The position numbers and the translations under genes were made by a program. From assembly GCA_035294305.1 (NCBI GenBank), contig DATGLD010000036.1, forward strand, positions 1 to 64,000: DNA of 64,000 bases, in the 5' to 3' direction. A model generated the notes under the pieces. The model saw nothing but the letters and a program-made list of their open reading frames with translations. It had not been told where the DNA came from and did not search any database. The DNA is from DASRBN01 sp035294305 (GTDB taxonomy: Bacteria > Chloroflexota > Ktedonobacteria > Ktedonobacterales > Ktedonobacteraceae). Shown here piece by piece: positions 29,501 through 36,359 of this stretch (the first letter of the stretch is position 1; the number at the start of each line of letters is the position of its first letter).

Positions 29501-29848
29501 TCGCTAGGAGCAGACCCCAGGCAGGTCATTGGCATGCTAACATGGGAGCAAGGCATCGTGCACACCACGGCAATACTACTTGGGGGGATCTTTGGCGCAA
29601 TCCTTGCCATTATAGCCATACCCGCCTTGATTGTGGTCAACATTCCTGCCGGTGGCTCGTTCGGCAACGTGAGCAACACCCAGTTTTACACGTTACAGCA
29701 AGTTTTGCCTCCACACATTATCATTCCCTCGTCATTAAGCGTTATTCTCATTGCCTTGCTTGCCATTGTCGTCGTTGTCCTCTCAACGATGATCCGGGTG
29801 AGCTTACGACCGGCGCCTGGTCGTCTATTACGAGTGAGTGAGGATTAA
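23597..29848 (+). CDS. giant FtsX/MacB-type ABC transporter permease, tandem internal duplication
   Basis: The protein has 2083 residues. It is two copies of a roughly 1040-residue permease joined head to tail. Each copy has an N-terminal membrane helix, a periplasmic MacB-like domain, a three-helix FtsX block (ERQSHAIVLLRSRGAS / ERQAQAIAVLRSRGAS), a second helix and periplasmic domain (TIWNPQNSSQPL / AIWNPQNSSQSL) and a final FtsX block (ASWLSVRSRLNQFVALRALG / ASWLSVRTRLHQFVVFRSLG). Two half-transporters in one chain could serve as a complete membrane unit. No ATPase gene is adjacent, so the partner must be encoded elsewhere. The linker near residues 1035-1065 is made of a dispersed DNA repeat. 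It probably acts in lipoprotein or peptide export, or in mechanotransmission. Confidence 0.9.
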   Translation: MYRPSRQSSQASIIFNRLISVAALALWRWRRHWFLLLLTFVGMLAATALACILPLLTLVFQTTALHDTLTASPLASELTLHTQVTGLSSHTLYPIYQSGGTPFEDNLAPYLQGQPRLEIETPEFSIIAPEETQLRTPLRLYGNPINEITSHVILQQGRLPASTSQDIEVALTPDTASALHVRVGSVITVVSNFSVVPVRGASAAALQQSFCSIAPGKDTTPVTSQDTYCQRFKLHVVGIFEVKPNDSFWHGENFHPQSYETRIHYAALASNESLLAALDSAATTHSADTVYFLQGYFGSLSWYYYLNPSHISLDNLDDLIAQLAATQEAVNQASSFALLYQLPLVQGFNVTGSVLSTYAVPGSLESFRSSIAIARIPIFILTLQIICLLLFFTAIMTELLIERQSHAIVLLRSRGASTGQIFASHITQNLVLCIFALIAGPLLAYLGAVSIAQHVLPAINQDAIKVLTNDPLTALWNVRWYALAIAGSIIIVSIAALYRASRIYAPALRRESGRAAARPLWQRLNLDLVAAIIALTGYGVALYLADIGGLLDAQTQALVSAPIGLIAPVFLLLAAILLFLRITPALLRLASRLLARGRGAVPMLAMTQLSRSPRQSVRMIMLLALATAFAIFTLSFSASQTQRATNLANYAAGADFSGSIPSTAPAYPVNIETQRYRNIRGVLYASVGTVAEESVGDLNNLYLLDVQAIDPGTFAQATIWNPQNSSQPLSSLLTQLAARRNIAIQQHVIPAIVDAQTWNRLGLHVGESFFVHQNGTLTDNIRYIAIAEVQAIPTLTDLEIVNGQQFGKMIVDYQTFSALEKRLYGFEPSANHVWLHTSDDPTAIAHVRSVLQSSNLYLNYLQDRRAMMSNLQNEPFYLNLIIVLSLGVIAALLLALIADLLASWLSVRSRLNQFVALRALGATPRQVTGVMAFEQTLVYLTALCLGTAFGILLALTVVPTLLLSTPSAIPGDANSMTSMFIQQLIPAQIEFPWTLGIAFAVLVMLCAAAVMIMAWVALRPSMSSTLRLDEDQPPLAVLREVGTVGQGRAAAVGQGQAAVPTGLATQVRTVSRPAGLSFIVLASGQARRTWLLLVTTGIGITAAIVMVCAIPLFSEVMTTAGLQTTLNSTPGGSEFTLDALAPGLSTSVVQNIQQQLDPYLQARIGSYAHQPVLFSIKETGFIYAAPNTPNSYNPLNIFATSMEQASSHLTLLQGRLPREAGDVLEVLLTAPTAQNLHAKVGSILDLQFEQTSHFKDIATNNFTSEKLKVRVVGLFKVNAVNDYIWHGNTLQAIPGNEYSAASAIAPIGAFLAAFDHLAASLHTNAVFTANAFELLWDYRLEISHIAYNQYTDLADRLTTLQEDIQNKYGAIASTSFPYLSQASIYDPAPGSFTMLDVLESYLNRVDVFRVPAAILALQMIGMILVFISLTADILVERQAQAIAVLRSRGASGGQIAATLITQGIAIGIVALVIGPPLALVIVSAIALRLLGPQAQAIISLVMSGPMQVILSVSWYAVGTALVVILALALLFRRAANMNILSLRQATARSSRTTVWQHLRLDGGAAIIALTAFGLSLYLTRLGNQLDLGTKTLVQAPLTIIASIFFIFAIMVLFLRFFPLLLRLGTWIVIRGRGAVSVLALTQMARSPRYTLRTILLPAFAIAFVIFTLIFNASQAQRVIDIANYEVGADFSGDIPPDANNLTLQDEMAVYRAIPGVTSVTLGYTTQGFVAGSYPSIPVQVMAVDAATYAHTAIWNPQNSSQSLTVLMKQLLTLRSQSANSNIIPVIVDAAAASRLHLTLGSLLNVVINNQAFNPMYCQVVALVQHIPSINNSASTSSASNDTSPVGLLMDYQTYFTTYGKSSKRLASYAPPVPPAPPTPFNHIWLRVSDSPAAVVQVRAAVQTKYLYLNNLLDRHALIDELNNDPLSRNLTSFFILGTITTLLLALLGDFLASWLSVRTRLHQFVVFRSLGADPRQVIGMLTWEQGIVHTTAILLGGIFGAILAIIAIPALIVVNIPAGGSFGNVSNTQFYTLQQVLPPHIIIPSSLSVILIALLAIVVVVLSTMIRVSLRPAPGRLLRVSED
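26757..26781. repeat. dispersed GCTGTCCCTACAGG palindrome inside the permease gene
   Basis: AGGGACA-AGCCGC-TGTCCCT is a perfect 7-bp stem-loop followed by ACAGG. A degenerate tandem neighbour (GGGACGAGCCGC near 26733) precedes it. The repeat codes for the Gly/Ala/Gln-rich GQGQAAVPTG linker between the two permease halves and keeps the frame. Confidence 0.65.
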
Positions 29849-29853
29849 TGAGA

Positions 29854-29899
29854 TGACGATAATATTGGCGACTGATTCTTAGCCTCAATGTTATCGTCA
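29854..29899. terminator. bidirectional hairpin between convergent genes
   Basis: TGACGATAATATTG (29854-29867) pairs with CAATGTTATCGTCA (29886-29899) over 14 positions with one G.T pair. It lies 5 nt past the permease stop and 63 nt past the stop of the leftward gene 29963-30301, a position that fits shared transcription termination. Confidence 0.5.
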
Positions 29900-29962
29900 C
29901 CGGGACGAAAGCGAAAGAGACTGTTATGGGATGTAAATCTCGCGTTCTCAGGACGCCGGAAA

Positions 29963-30301
29963 CTAAAGCCAGCGTCTACGAGGTCGGCGCACATAGCCAC
30001 CACGCCTATAGTAATAGCGAGAATAGTAGCGGTGTGCGTGGTGATAGGCAAAAGCGCTCCAGATGAAAACCAGAATCGCAGCGGCGATAATGGACGTGAT
30101 CAAGGGAACGCCGTTCAAAGTTGGCTCCCCAACGATGTGGACATGAAAGACTCCCACCACCAGGAAAATGGCAATAAAGCCCAGCACGATCGCTCCCACC
30201 AGGCCAAATGGCGTGCGCCTCCGGGCGATCAATTCGCCAACGAAACCAACAATTGCGGCGATAATCAACCAGATAATCAGATCTCCAAGCGTGATTACCA
30301 T
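29963..30301 (-). CDS. GlsB/YeaQ/YmgE-type stress-response membrane protein
   Basis: The protein has 112 residues from the ATG at 30301, with a strong AAGGAGGAG 7 nt upstream (a longer frame to 30355 has none). It begins DLIIWLIIAAIVGFVGELIA, with the glycine-rich membrane helices and RRRTPFGLVGAIVLGFIAIF typical of transglycosylase-associated/GlsB proteins. The C-terminus is rich in Tyr, His and Arg (HHAHRYYSRYYYRRGG), which is unusual for the family. Its role is inferred to be envelope stress. Confidence 0.8.
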   Translation of the reverse strand: MVITLGDLIIWLIIAAIVGFVGELIARRRTPFGLVGAIVLGFIAIFLVVGVFHVHIVGEPTLNGVPLITSIIAAAILVFIWSAFAYHHAHRYYSRYYYRRGGYVRRPRRRWL

Positions 30302-30398
30302 AGAAATTGCTCCTCCTTTCAGTCGCCAAAAACTCACATGAGTTTTACTACACACTACCTACACGAAGCACAAGCATTTTCATATACAAAACACGTCT

Positions 30399-31226
30399 TT
30401 ATTTCGTGGCCTGATAAGCCCGCTGATGCTTCTCCGCCTGCTTCCTGGCAAGCCGATCTCGTATCCAATCGAAGGTGTGATTATACAAAAAGATCAGCAA
30501 CGAGAGGAAAATGGCTCCGGAGAGATAGCCGCCCAGCACATCGGTTAACCAGTGAGAACCCTCGAGAATACGCGAATAACCTATCACAGCGATGATCACG
30601 AATGCCACGAGCTGGAATGGAATCAGTATCCAGCGATAACGCCAATGACGAACCGGGGGAGTGAAGCTGAGGTACAATAGCATGCCATAGAAGACCAGAT
30701 CATTCTCAGCGTGACCGGACGGAAAGCTGTGATACGGTTCCGGCATGTAGACATGAATGAGCGGCGAACTGGGCCGGGGTCTCCCTACAAGCAAACTGGC
30801 CAGACCGTTGAGACCATCCATGATACCGGTTCCTACAGAGACAAAGATGCCGGCCATAAACCAGCGCACCGCCGCTTTGCCCAGACGCCAGGCAATAATG
30901 CCAATCAGCATCAGGATCACAAACCATGATATGTACTCAATAAGGGAAACAAGTGGATCATTCATGAGGCTTGCGAAGGTGAGCACAGCCATAAAGCCCG
31001 CCCACAAATGAAGATGCTGGATAGTAATCGTGGTTTGCAGATCAAAAGGCCATGGCGCGGGATGAAAATGAACGATTACGCAGGCTAGCACAAAAATCAC
31101 TACAGCAATACCCCAGAGCGCATACTGGAAAATGCGCGAGTTGCGCTCATCCTCCTGTTCTCCACTATGAGGGATTGCTGCTGGGGCATTGGATTGCAAT
31201 CCTCTGGGATTCGTCATACTGGACAT
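30399..31226 (-). CDS. PAP2 superfamily phosphatase, membrane-bound
   Basis: The protein has 275 residues from the ATG at 31226 (GGAGGAG just upstream). About six membrane helices are present. The three phosphatase motifs are all there: GRPRPSS (motif 1), FPSGHAEN (motif 2, catalytic His) and SRILEGSHWLTDVLGG (motif 3, nucleophile-activating His and Asp). It is probably an undecaprenyl-diphosphate or phosphatidate-type lipid phosphatase with the active site on the outer face. It is a single gene, 97 nt upstream of the GlsB-like gene on the same strand. Confidence 0.9.
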   Translation of the reverse strand: MSSMTNPRGLQSNAPAAIPHSGEQEDERNSRIFQYALWGIAVVIFVLACVIVHFHPAPWPFDLQTTITIQHLHLWAGFMAVLTFASLMNDPLVSLIEYISWFVILMLIGIIAWRLGKAAVRWFMAGIFVSVGTGIMDGLNGLASLLVGRPRPSSPLIHVYMPEPYHSFPSGHAENDLVFYGMLLYLSFTPPVRHWRYRWILIPFQLVAFVIIAVIGYSRILEGSHWLTDVLGGYLSGAIFLSLLIFLYNHTFDWIRDRLARKQAEKHQRAYQATK

Positions 31227-31468
31227 CGCTTCTCCTCCAATCGTATTTTCCGCTTGCTTTATGTAGATACACGTGGGGATTAGCTTAACAGGATACAAAG
31301 AGTAATCCACTATACGCTCTGCGCAACCTCCTCATCATCCGACGCCGCATCATAGCCGATTCTGGTGGTGAAACCTCATTAAGTTGTCCGGCTTGAAAGC
31401 TTGGCTTGCCAAAGATAGAAAGCAGCAGGGTTAGATCACGATGCGCAAGATCACAGTGAACCAATAGA

Positions 31469-32083
31469 TCATTCTTTGGAGCGCGCCCTCACGACAAGGT
31501 ATCCTAACCCTCCAACAGTGGCAGCGAGTACGGCTGCGCCAATAAGAAGTGGCGATCCCATCGTAGGTGTTGGCAGTGGCGGAGCTGGAATAAGGGCCTT
31601 TTCTTGAGGGCTGGACACGTGCCGGCGCGCAATTTCAAGCTTCAGGCTCGCCTCCCCTTTTCCCATGGCCCAGCGATGATTGGCGGAAAAAATCGGTTTG
31701 ATCAGGAAAGAGAAGTAACGTAAAAGTGGCTTCTCGGCTTTAATCTTCCAGTCGTAGACAACATTCACCCAGGGGCCATCCTGTTCAAATGTCCAGATGC
31801 CGCGCCCATCAAAATCACCCCATGCAACTAAGGTAAAGCCATCTTCGCGTACTTCCGTGACACGAAAGTCCCAGCGGAGCGTGTAAGGCAGCCAGCCCTT
31901 CGTGTACAGGCTGACCACTTTACCCAATCCATGCTCACCGCCTGGTTCGAGTACTTTCACATCCAGGTAAACTGAAGGCCACCAGCGCACAAGGTCGGCG
32001 GCATCAGCTAGAACCTCCGAAACTTCCTTTACCGTACTCTGCACCCGCCACCTGGTAATAAAGTGATACTCGTTGCTTGCCAT
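31469..32083 (-). CDS. SRPBCC (START-like) family protein with C-terminal anchor
   Basis: The protein has 204 residues from the ATG at 32083, with AAGGAG about 7 nt upstream. It begins EYHFITRWRVQSTVKEVSEV, then LVRWWPSVYLDVKVLEPG, as in polyketide cyclase/dehydrase-like SRPBCC proteins that bind a hydrophobic ligand. A Pro-rich linker (ALIPAPPLPTPTMGSP) leads to one C-terminal membrane helix (LLIGAAVLAATVGGLGYLVV), so it looks tail-anchored. It is divergent from a second SRPBCC gene (32305). Confidence 0.82.
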   Translation of the reverse strand: MASNEYHFITRWRVQSTVKEVSEVLADAADLVRWWPSVYLDVKVLEPGGEHGLGKVVSLYTKGWLPYTLRWDFRVTEVREDGFTLVAWGDFDGRGIWTFEQDGPWVNVVYDWKIKAEKPLLRYFSFLIKPIFSANHRWAMGKGEASLKLEIARRHVSSPQEKALIPAPPLPTPTMGSPLLIGAAVLAATVGGLGYLVVRARSKE

Positions 32084-32304
32084 CGTAAGCTCCTTCTCAT
32101 TGGACCAATTCAACTTCTATGGTCGAGATATATACAGCTTACGCAAGCAAAGAATTTTGGGATTACTCCTGGCAACATTCGCTTGACATAGAACACAGTT
32201 TCCAGTATAGTCAGTTCAGCAAAACCTGGTCAGCGGCATATGTGAGTAAACGTATCAAAGATTTCGGAAAACACTACCATTTTATCGCTCGAGGAGAAGC
32301 CTCT

Positions 32305-32760
32305 ATGAACACTATCATCACCCATTCCGCCCGGCTGCACTGCAACACTCATCGCGCCTTCGAAATGTTCACCTTGAACCAGAATCTCGAAGCGTGGCTG
32401 ACAAATTACGCTGAGATCGAACCTGTCGCGGGAGGCAAATATGAACTCTACTGGGACACAGCCAACAAAACGCGTAACAATACGCATGGCTGCAGGATCA
32501 CAGCCATCGAGCCGGATAAATATCTCTGCTTTGAATGGAAAGGCCCCTCGGAGTTCGAGGGTTTCATGAATAACGCCGACCCCCTTACCCATGTAACAGT
32601 TTTCTTCATTCCTTGCGACGAGGTCTTAACACCCTGCACGGACGTTTATCTTGTTCACTCCGGCTGGGGCAGCTCGCCCGAATGGGAAAAAGCCAGGAAC
32701 TACTTCGTGCGCGCCTGGGATATAGCATTTGATCAGCTTGAAGCGAGGATAAACGGTTAG
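32305..32760 (+). CDS. SRPBCC/AHSA1-like ligand-binding protein
   Basis: The protein has 151 residues from the ATG at 32305, chosen because GAGGAG lies 8 nt upstream; the open frame to 32119 has no such site. Typical START-like features are HSARLHCNTHRAFEMFTLNQ, ITAIEPDKYLCFEWKGPSEF, then TDVYLVHSGWGSSPEW and a last long helix (VRAWDIAFDQLEARI). It is head to head with another SRPBCC gene across 221 nt, so the two may be regulated together. It ends 18 nt before the stop of the convergent MFS gene. Confidence 0.82.
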   Translation: MNTIITHSARLHCNTHRAFEMFTLNQNLEAWLTNYAEIEPVAGGKYELYWDTANKTRNNTHGCRITAIEPDKYLCFEWKGPSEFEGFMNNADPLTHVTVFFIPCDEVLTPCTDVYLVHSGWGSSPEWEKARNYFVRAWDIAFDQLEARING

Positions 32761-32778
32761 GAGAACCTGAGAATTTTA

Positions 32779-34071
32779 TCAGGCAGTCTCATTACCGGTC
32801 GTACTAACCCTATTGACCGGCATTTCACTTTGCTCTTCGTGCGCCGGCCTGGTTGGTGGCTCAGCGAGTCCAAATCTTGCCAGGCCCGCTATACCAACGC
32901 CCACCATGATGGACGCACAAAGAGCAATTCCTGCAGCCACCTCCACGACCGTGAATAGTGGAACGGCCAGCAACAAACCTAGCGAAGCTCCCGCATTTTC
33001 GAGCATCGCCAGCAGGCTATAGATCTTTCCTATTTGATTGGATGGCAGATCAGTCTGTATCATCGTCAACAGCATGATATCGCCCATGGGGCCACCAACT
33101 GCTGCCAGAGCCGAACCCAACAATGCTAGCGGCAGCGAAGGCGCGAAAGCCAGCAAGAAAAATCCGACGCCCAGAACCAGCTTCCCTACGAAAATTGTCA
33201 TAACCCGCCTATGGATGGTCAAACTACCAATGACCAGATTGCTCAGAACATTGCCCACTCCATAAGCGCCGACAATCAGACCATAGGCACCAACATTGCC
33301 CCCCAGCATGCGCGCAGCTAATAATGGGACACCGACAGTAAAACCGGTACCCCAGGCGACACTGATAATGCCAAGACTTACGAATATCCATGCCAGGCAA
33401 CGATGAGCGCGTACCAGGCGCATCGCTCCCCTTATCTCTTGCGATACACCCTTGATGCCATTTCCTATCTCCCTATTCCGCTCAGGCTTCCAGGCAAAGT
33501 GCCGCCCCAACGAAAATACTGCCAGCGCGGAGATGACAAAACTGATCGCGTCCAGCGTAAAGAAATGGGCAAGGGGCAAGAAAATGATTAATACTCCCGC
33601 AAGGCTGGGACCGAGGGCGCGAGCCAGCCGCCTCGTTATATCCATCAGCCCGTTAGTGGCCTGCAATATCTGCGTATCTCCAGTCAGCGCGGGCAGACTG
33701 GCCTGAAGAGTTGGATCGAATAAGGCTCCTAGACCGCCCACGATGACTGCCACCACGACCAGGTGCCATAGTTGCAATATTCCGGTCAACGCCAGGATGG
33801 GCAGGATTCCAACAGCCACTGCGCGTAACACATCCACCACCATCATCGTCGTGCGGCGATTCCAGCGATCCGCATAAACACCACCAAACAGGCCAAAGAG
33901 TAGCATCGAACCGGTTTCCGCTGCCGCCACAATGCCTGCCGCGCTCCCGGCCACCTTGACCGCGATCCACATCACGGCAATCAAATAGAAAAAATCGCCC
34001 ATTGCTGAAAGCACCTGGCTCGACCAGAGAATGGCGAGGTGACGTAAGCGCAGCACTTTTAGAAAACTCAT
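32779..34071 (-). CDS. MFS transporter (drug or macrolide exporter-like)
   Basis: The protein has 430 residues from the ATG at 34071 (GGAGAG upstream). It has about twelve membrane helices, with the MFS motif A-like loop GGVYADRWNRRTTMMVVD between helices 2 and 3. It begins LRLRHLAILWSSQVLSAMGDF, as in the MefA/enterobactin-exporter-like branch. The substrate is unknown. It is divergent from a LysR-type regulator 128 nt away, the usual arrangement for a regulated exporter. Confidence 0.9.
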   Translation of the reverse strand: MSFLKVLRLRHLAILWSSQVLSAMGDFFYLIAVMWIAVKVAGSAAGIVAAAETGSMLLFGLFGGVYADRWNRRTTMMVVDVLRAVAVGILPILALTGILQLWHLVVVAVIVGGLGALFDPTLQASLPALTGDTQILQATNGLMDITRRLARALGPSLAGVLIIFLPLAHFFTLDAISFVISALAVFSLGRHFAWKPERNREIGNGIKGVSQEIRGAMRLVRAHRCLAWIFVSLGIISVAWGTGFTVGVPLLAARMLGGNVGAYGLIVGAYGVGNVLSNLVIGSLTIHRRVMTIFVGKLVLGVGFFLLAFAPSLPLALLGSALAAVGGPMGDIMLLTMIQTDLPSNQIGKIYSLLAMLENAGASLGLLLAVPLFTVVEVAAGIALCASIMVGVGIAGLARFGLAEPPTRPAHEEQSEMPVNRVSTTGNETA

Positions 34072-34153
34072 GATCTCTCCCTGCTCCTTCTGTTCTGGCC
34101 TATAGCCTTGTCTAAAGTGTAAAGGAGGAATGAGCATAGTACAAGCCGATAGC

Positions 34154-34162
34154 TGCTATAAT
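34154..34162 (+). promoter_or_regulatory. extended -10 promoter of the LysR-type gene
   Basis: TGCTATAAT, 38 nt ahead of the ATG at 34200. The perfect -10 with TGN extension lacks a -35 match. It lies in the short divergent region shared with the MFS gene, where the LysR protein would be expected to bind. Confidence 0.45.
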
Positions 34163-34199
34163 TGTTATCGAATTTTTCTATAGATGAAAGGAACGAGCA

Positions 34200-35102
34200 A
34201 TGGATAGAGATCAGTTACAAGCCTTCGAACGCATTGTGCGCGACGGCAGCTTCAGCCGGGCCGCACGGACATTGAACATCACGCAGCCTACAATCAGCGC
34301 ACGTATTCAAGCGTTGGAGCAAGAGGTAGGAGGTCAACTCTTCACCCGCGCAGGACGGAAGGTAACGCTCACTGAAAGGGGTGAGAGTTTCTTGCCATAT
34401 GCTCGCCGCGCCCTGGAAGTGCTGGCTGAAGGCGTCGAGGTAGCGCAATTGACCCAGGAGGGCAAACGCGGTCGCGTCACGGTCGGGACTATCGAATCGC
34501 TGGCAGGAGGGTTCCTGGCATCATCCATTGCAAGCTTCCACGATACTCACCCAAAGGTGGATTACTTTGTGCGTACAGGCCATAGCGACCAGGTAGTGGA
34601 AATGCTCTATGATGGTGTAGTGAAACTGGGTCTGATAAGCTGGCCTTTTTTCAATCCTGATTTGATACCAGTGCTGCGCTTTCGCGAGCCACTCGTACTG
34701 GCCGTGCCGGCAGGTAGCTCTCTGATAGGAAGAGGAGCAGTAACGCTAGAGGAGGCACAACGAGCAAAAGGCCACCTGCTGAAAGTCCAATGGCAATGGG
34801 GACCAGCTGTGAACACGACATTATTGCGCATTACCGAGCAGATGAGTCCGATGGTAGAACTGCCCTTTGAAACGGTACGTCATCTATTGCTCGATGGTAT
34901 CGGAGCAGCATTCCTCACCCGCGCATTGGTGGCAGAGGATTTGAAGTCAGGACGGCTGGTAGAGGTTGAAGTGGCCGATGTGCCACCGGTTTACAGGGAA
35001 AGCGCCCTGGTCCACCTGGCACATCGAGGCCCTCTCAATGCGGTGCTGGCCGATTTTGTAGAGGTGATGCGGGAGGAGGCGGGAGAGCTCTGTATCCGTT
35101 AG
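34200..35102 (+). CDS. LysR family transcriptional regulator
   Basis: The protein has 300 residues. The N-terminal winged helix (MDRDQLQAFERIVRDGSFSR, then TLNITQPTISARIQALEQEV and LFTRAGRKVTLTERGE) is canonical. The effector domain starts near 90 (GRVTVGTIESLAGGFLASSI). It probably senses a small ligand and controls itself and the divergent MFS exporter. The start is ATG 34200 with GAAAGGA upstream. Confidence 0.93.
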   Translation: MDRDQLQAFERIVRDGSFSRAARTLNITQPTISARIQALEQEVGGQLFTRAGRKVTLTERGESFLPYARRALEVLAEGVEVAQLTQEGKRGRVTVGTIESLAGGFLASSIASFHDTHPKVDYFVRTGHSDQVVEMLYDGVVKLGLISWPFFNPDLIPVLRFREPLVLAVPAGSSLIGRGAVTLEEAQRAKGHLLKVQWQWGPAVNTTLLRITEQMSPMVELPFETVRHLLLDGIGAAFLTRALVAEDLKSGRLVEVEVADVPPVYRESALVHLAHRGPLNAVLADFVEVMREEAGELCIR

Positions 35103-35168
35103 ACTTAGAGAGGAAGCTCATTTGCCACCCCCTATTTCCTACTTATGTATCGATGGTTAGCTCATCCG

Positions 35169-36281
35169 TTACAGCCGTGGATCAACAGGCTCACTTTCAA
35201 GCGCCAGCACGCCAAAAACGCACTCATGCACTCGGCGCAGGGGTTCTCCGCGCACAAAACGCTCCAGGGCCTCGACGCCAAGAGAAAACTCGCGCAGGGC
35301 CAGCGAACGTTTTGCGCCTAATCCGCGTTTGCGCAGTTGTTCTAGATTCTGCGGAATGCTGTACTCAGGACCGTAGATGATACGCAGGTATTCCGGCCCG
35401 CGGCATTTGAGGGCGGGCTGTACGATTCCTCGCTTGCCTCTCACAAGGAAATCCAGCGGCTTGACCACCATTCCTTCGCCGCCGCGCCCGGTCAGTTCTC
35501 GCCACCAGGCAATGCCCTCTTCAATGCTTGCCGCACCGGTGATATCCACAACTTTGAATGGCGTAGCGAGCAGCAGCGCTTCATCAGCACGGCAGATCTC
35601 GGCAAGCGTCTCCATATGCCAGGCGTGATCCTTGTTCGTATAAACTTTGCCCTGTGTCGCCAGCAGGTGAAACGGGGCAAGTTTGAGGTCGGTCACGGCA
35701 TATACGGGCCAGCAATACCGTCGATAGGCATTGACATACTGTGTGACGAGCTTTTGCTTGTTGCGATAGGTCGCCAGCAATTCTTCAACATCGCGGCCCT
35801 GTTCTGCTGCCAGTTCGAGGCCTGCCACTGCATCACCTGTTGCGGCGCGTGCGGCAGAGCCGACGGAGGCATACTGCTGGAGCAGCAGCGCCTGGGCCTT
35901 AACCGACCAGGGCATCAGTGGGCGATGATGGTTACGCTCCTGACAAACCTTCTCGGGCAGGTTGAACACAATTGCTACGGGCAGGCAATGATACTCACGC
36001 GCCAGCGTGAGCAACGGTTTACGGGCCTCCGACTGAACGTTCGTCGCATCGATCACTGTCAGCTTTCCCGCAGCCAGGCGTTTAGCGGCAACGAAGTGCA
36101 GTACCTCGAAAGCATCCTTGGTAGCGCTCTGGTCATTTTCATCATCCGAGACCAAGCCTCTACAAAAATCCGATGAGAGGATCTCAGTACTTTTAAAGTG
36201 TTTATGGGCAAAAGTTGACCTGCCGGAACCTGAAGGCCCGATGAGGATCACCAGTGAAAGCTCAGGAATCGTAATATTCAT
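35169..36281 (-). CDS. pnkp: truncated polynucleotide kinase-phosphatase-ligase (Pnkp), internally deleted
   Basis: Bacterial Pnkp repairs cleaved RNA with a 5' kinase, a 2',3' phosphatase and an adenylyltransferase, in that order, in about 850 residues. This frame has 370. Residues 1-119 are the kinase front (LVILIGPSGSG-R-STFA, DFCRGLVSDDEN, VIDATNVQSEARKPL). From about 121 the text is already ligase (PLMPWSVKAQALL, LKLAPFHLLATQGKVYTNKD, EGMVVKPLDFL, QPALKCRGPEYLRIIYG) up to the usual family C-terminus. The phosphatase domain and the ligase segment with the nucleotidyl-acceptor Lys are gone, and the P-loop Lys is Arg21. It is probably inactive in all three reactions. It lies downstream of a broken hen1, the normal operon partner. 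Confidence 0.85.
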   Translation of the reverse strand: MNITIPELSLVILIGPSGSGRSTFAHKHFKSTEILSSDFCRGLVSDDENDQSATKDAFEVLHFVAAKRLAAGKLTVIDATNVQSEARKPLLTLAREYHCLPVAIVFNLPEKVCQERNHHRPLMPWSVKAQALLLQQYASVGSAARAATGDAVAGLELAAEQGRDVEELLATYRNKQKLVTQYVNAYRRYCWPVYAVTDLKLAPFHLLATQGKVYTNKDHAWHMETLAEICRADEALLLATPFKVVDITGAASIEEGIAWWRELTGRGGEGMVVKPLDFLVRGKRGIVQPALKCRGPEYLRIIYGPEYSIPQNLEQLRKRGLGAKRSLALREFSLGVEALERFVRGEPLRRVHECVFGVLALESEPVDPRL

Positions 36282-36359
36282 GACAGGTAACGCATCCTTA
36301 ACCGCAATAGCAGATTATGTAAGATTTCCCTACCCAACCAACTTATCTTTTAGCATGTA

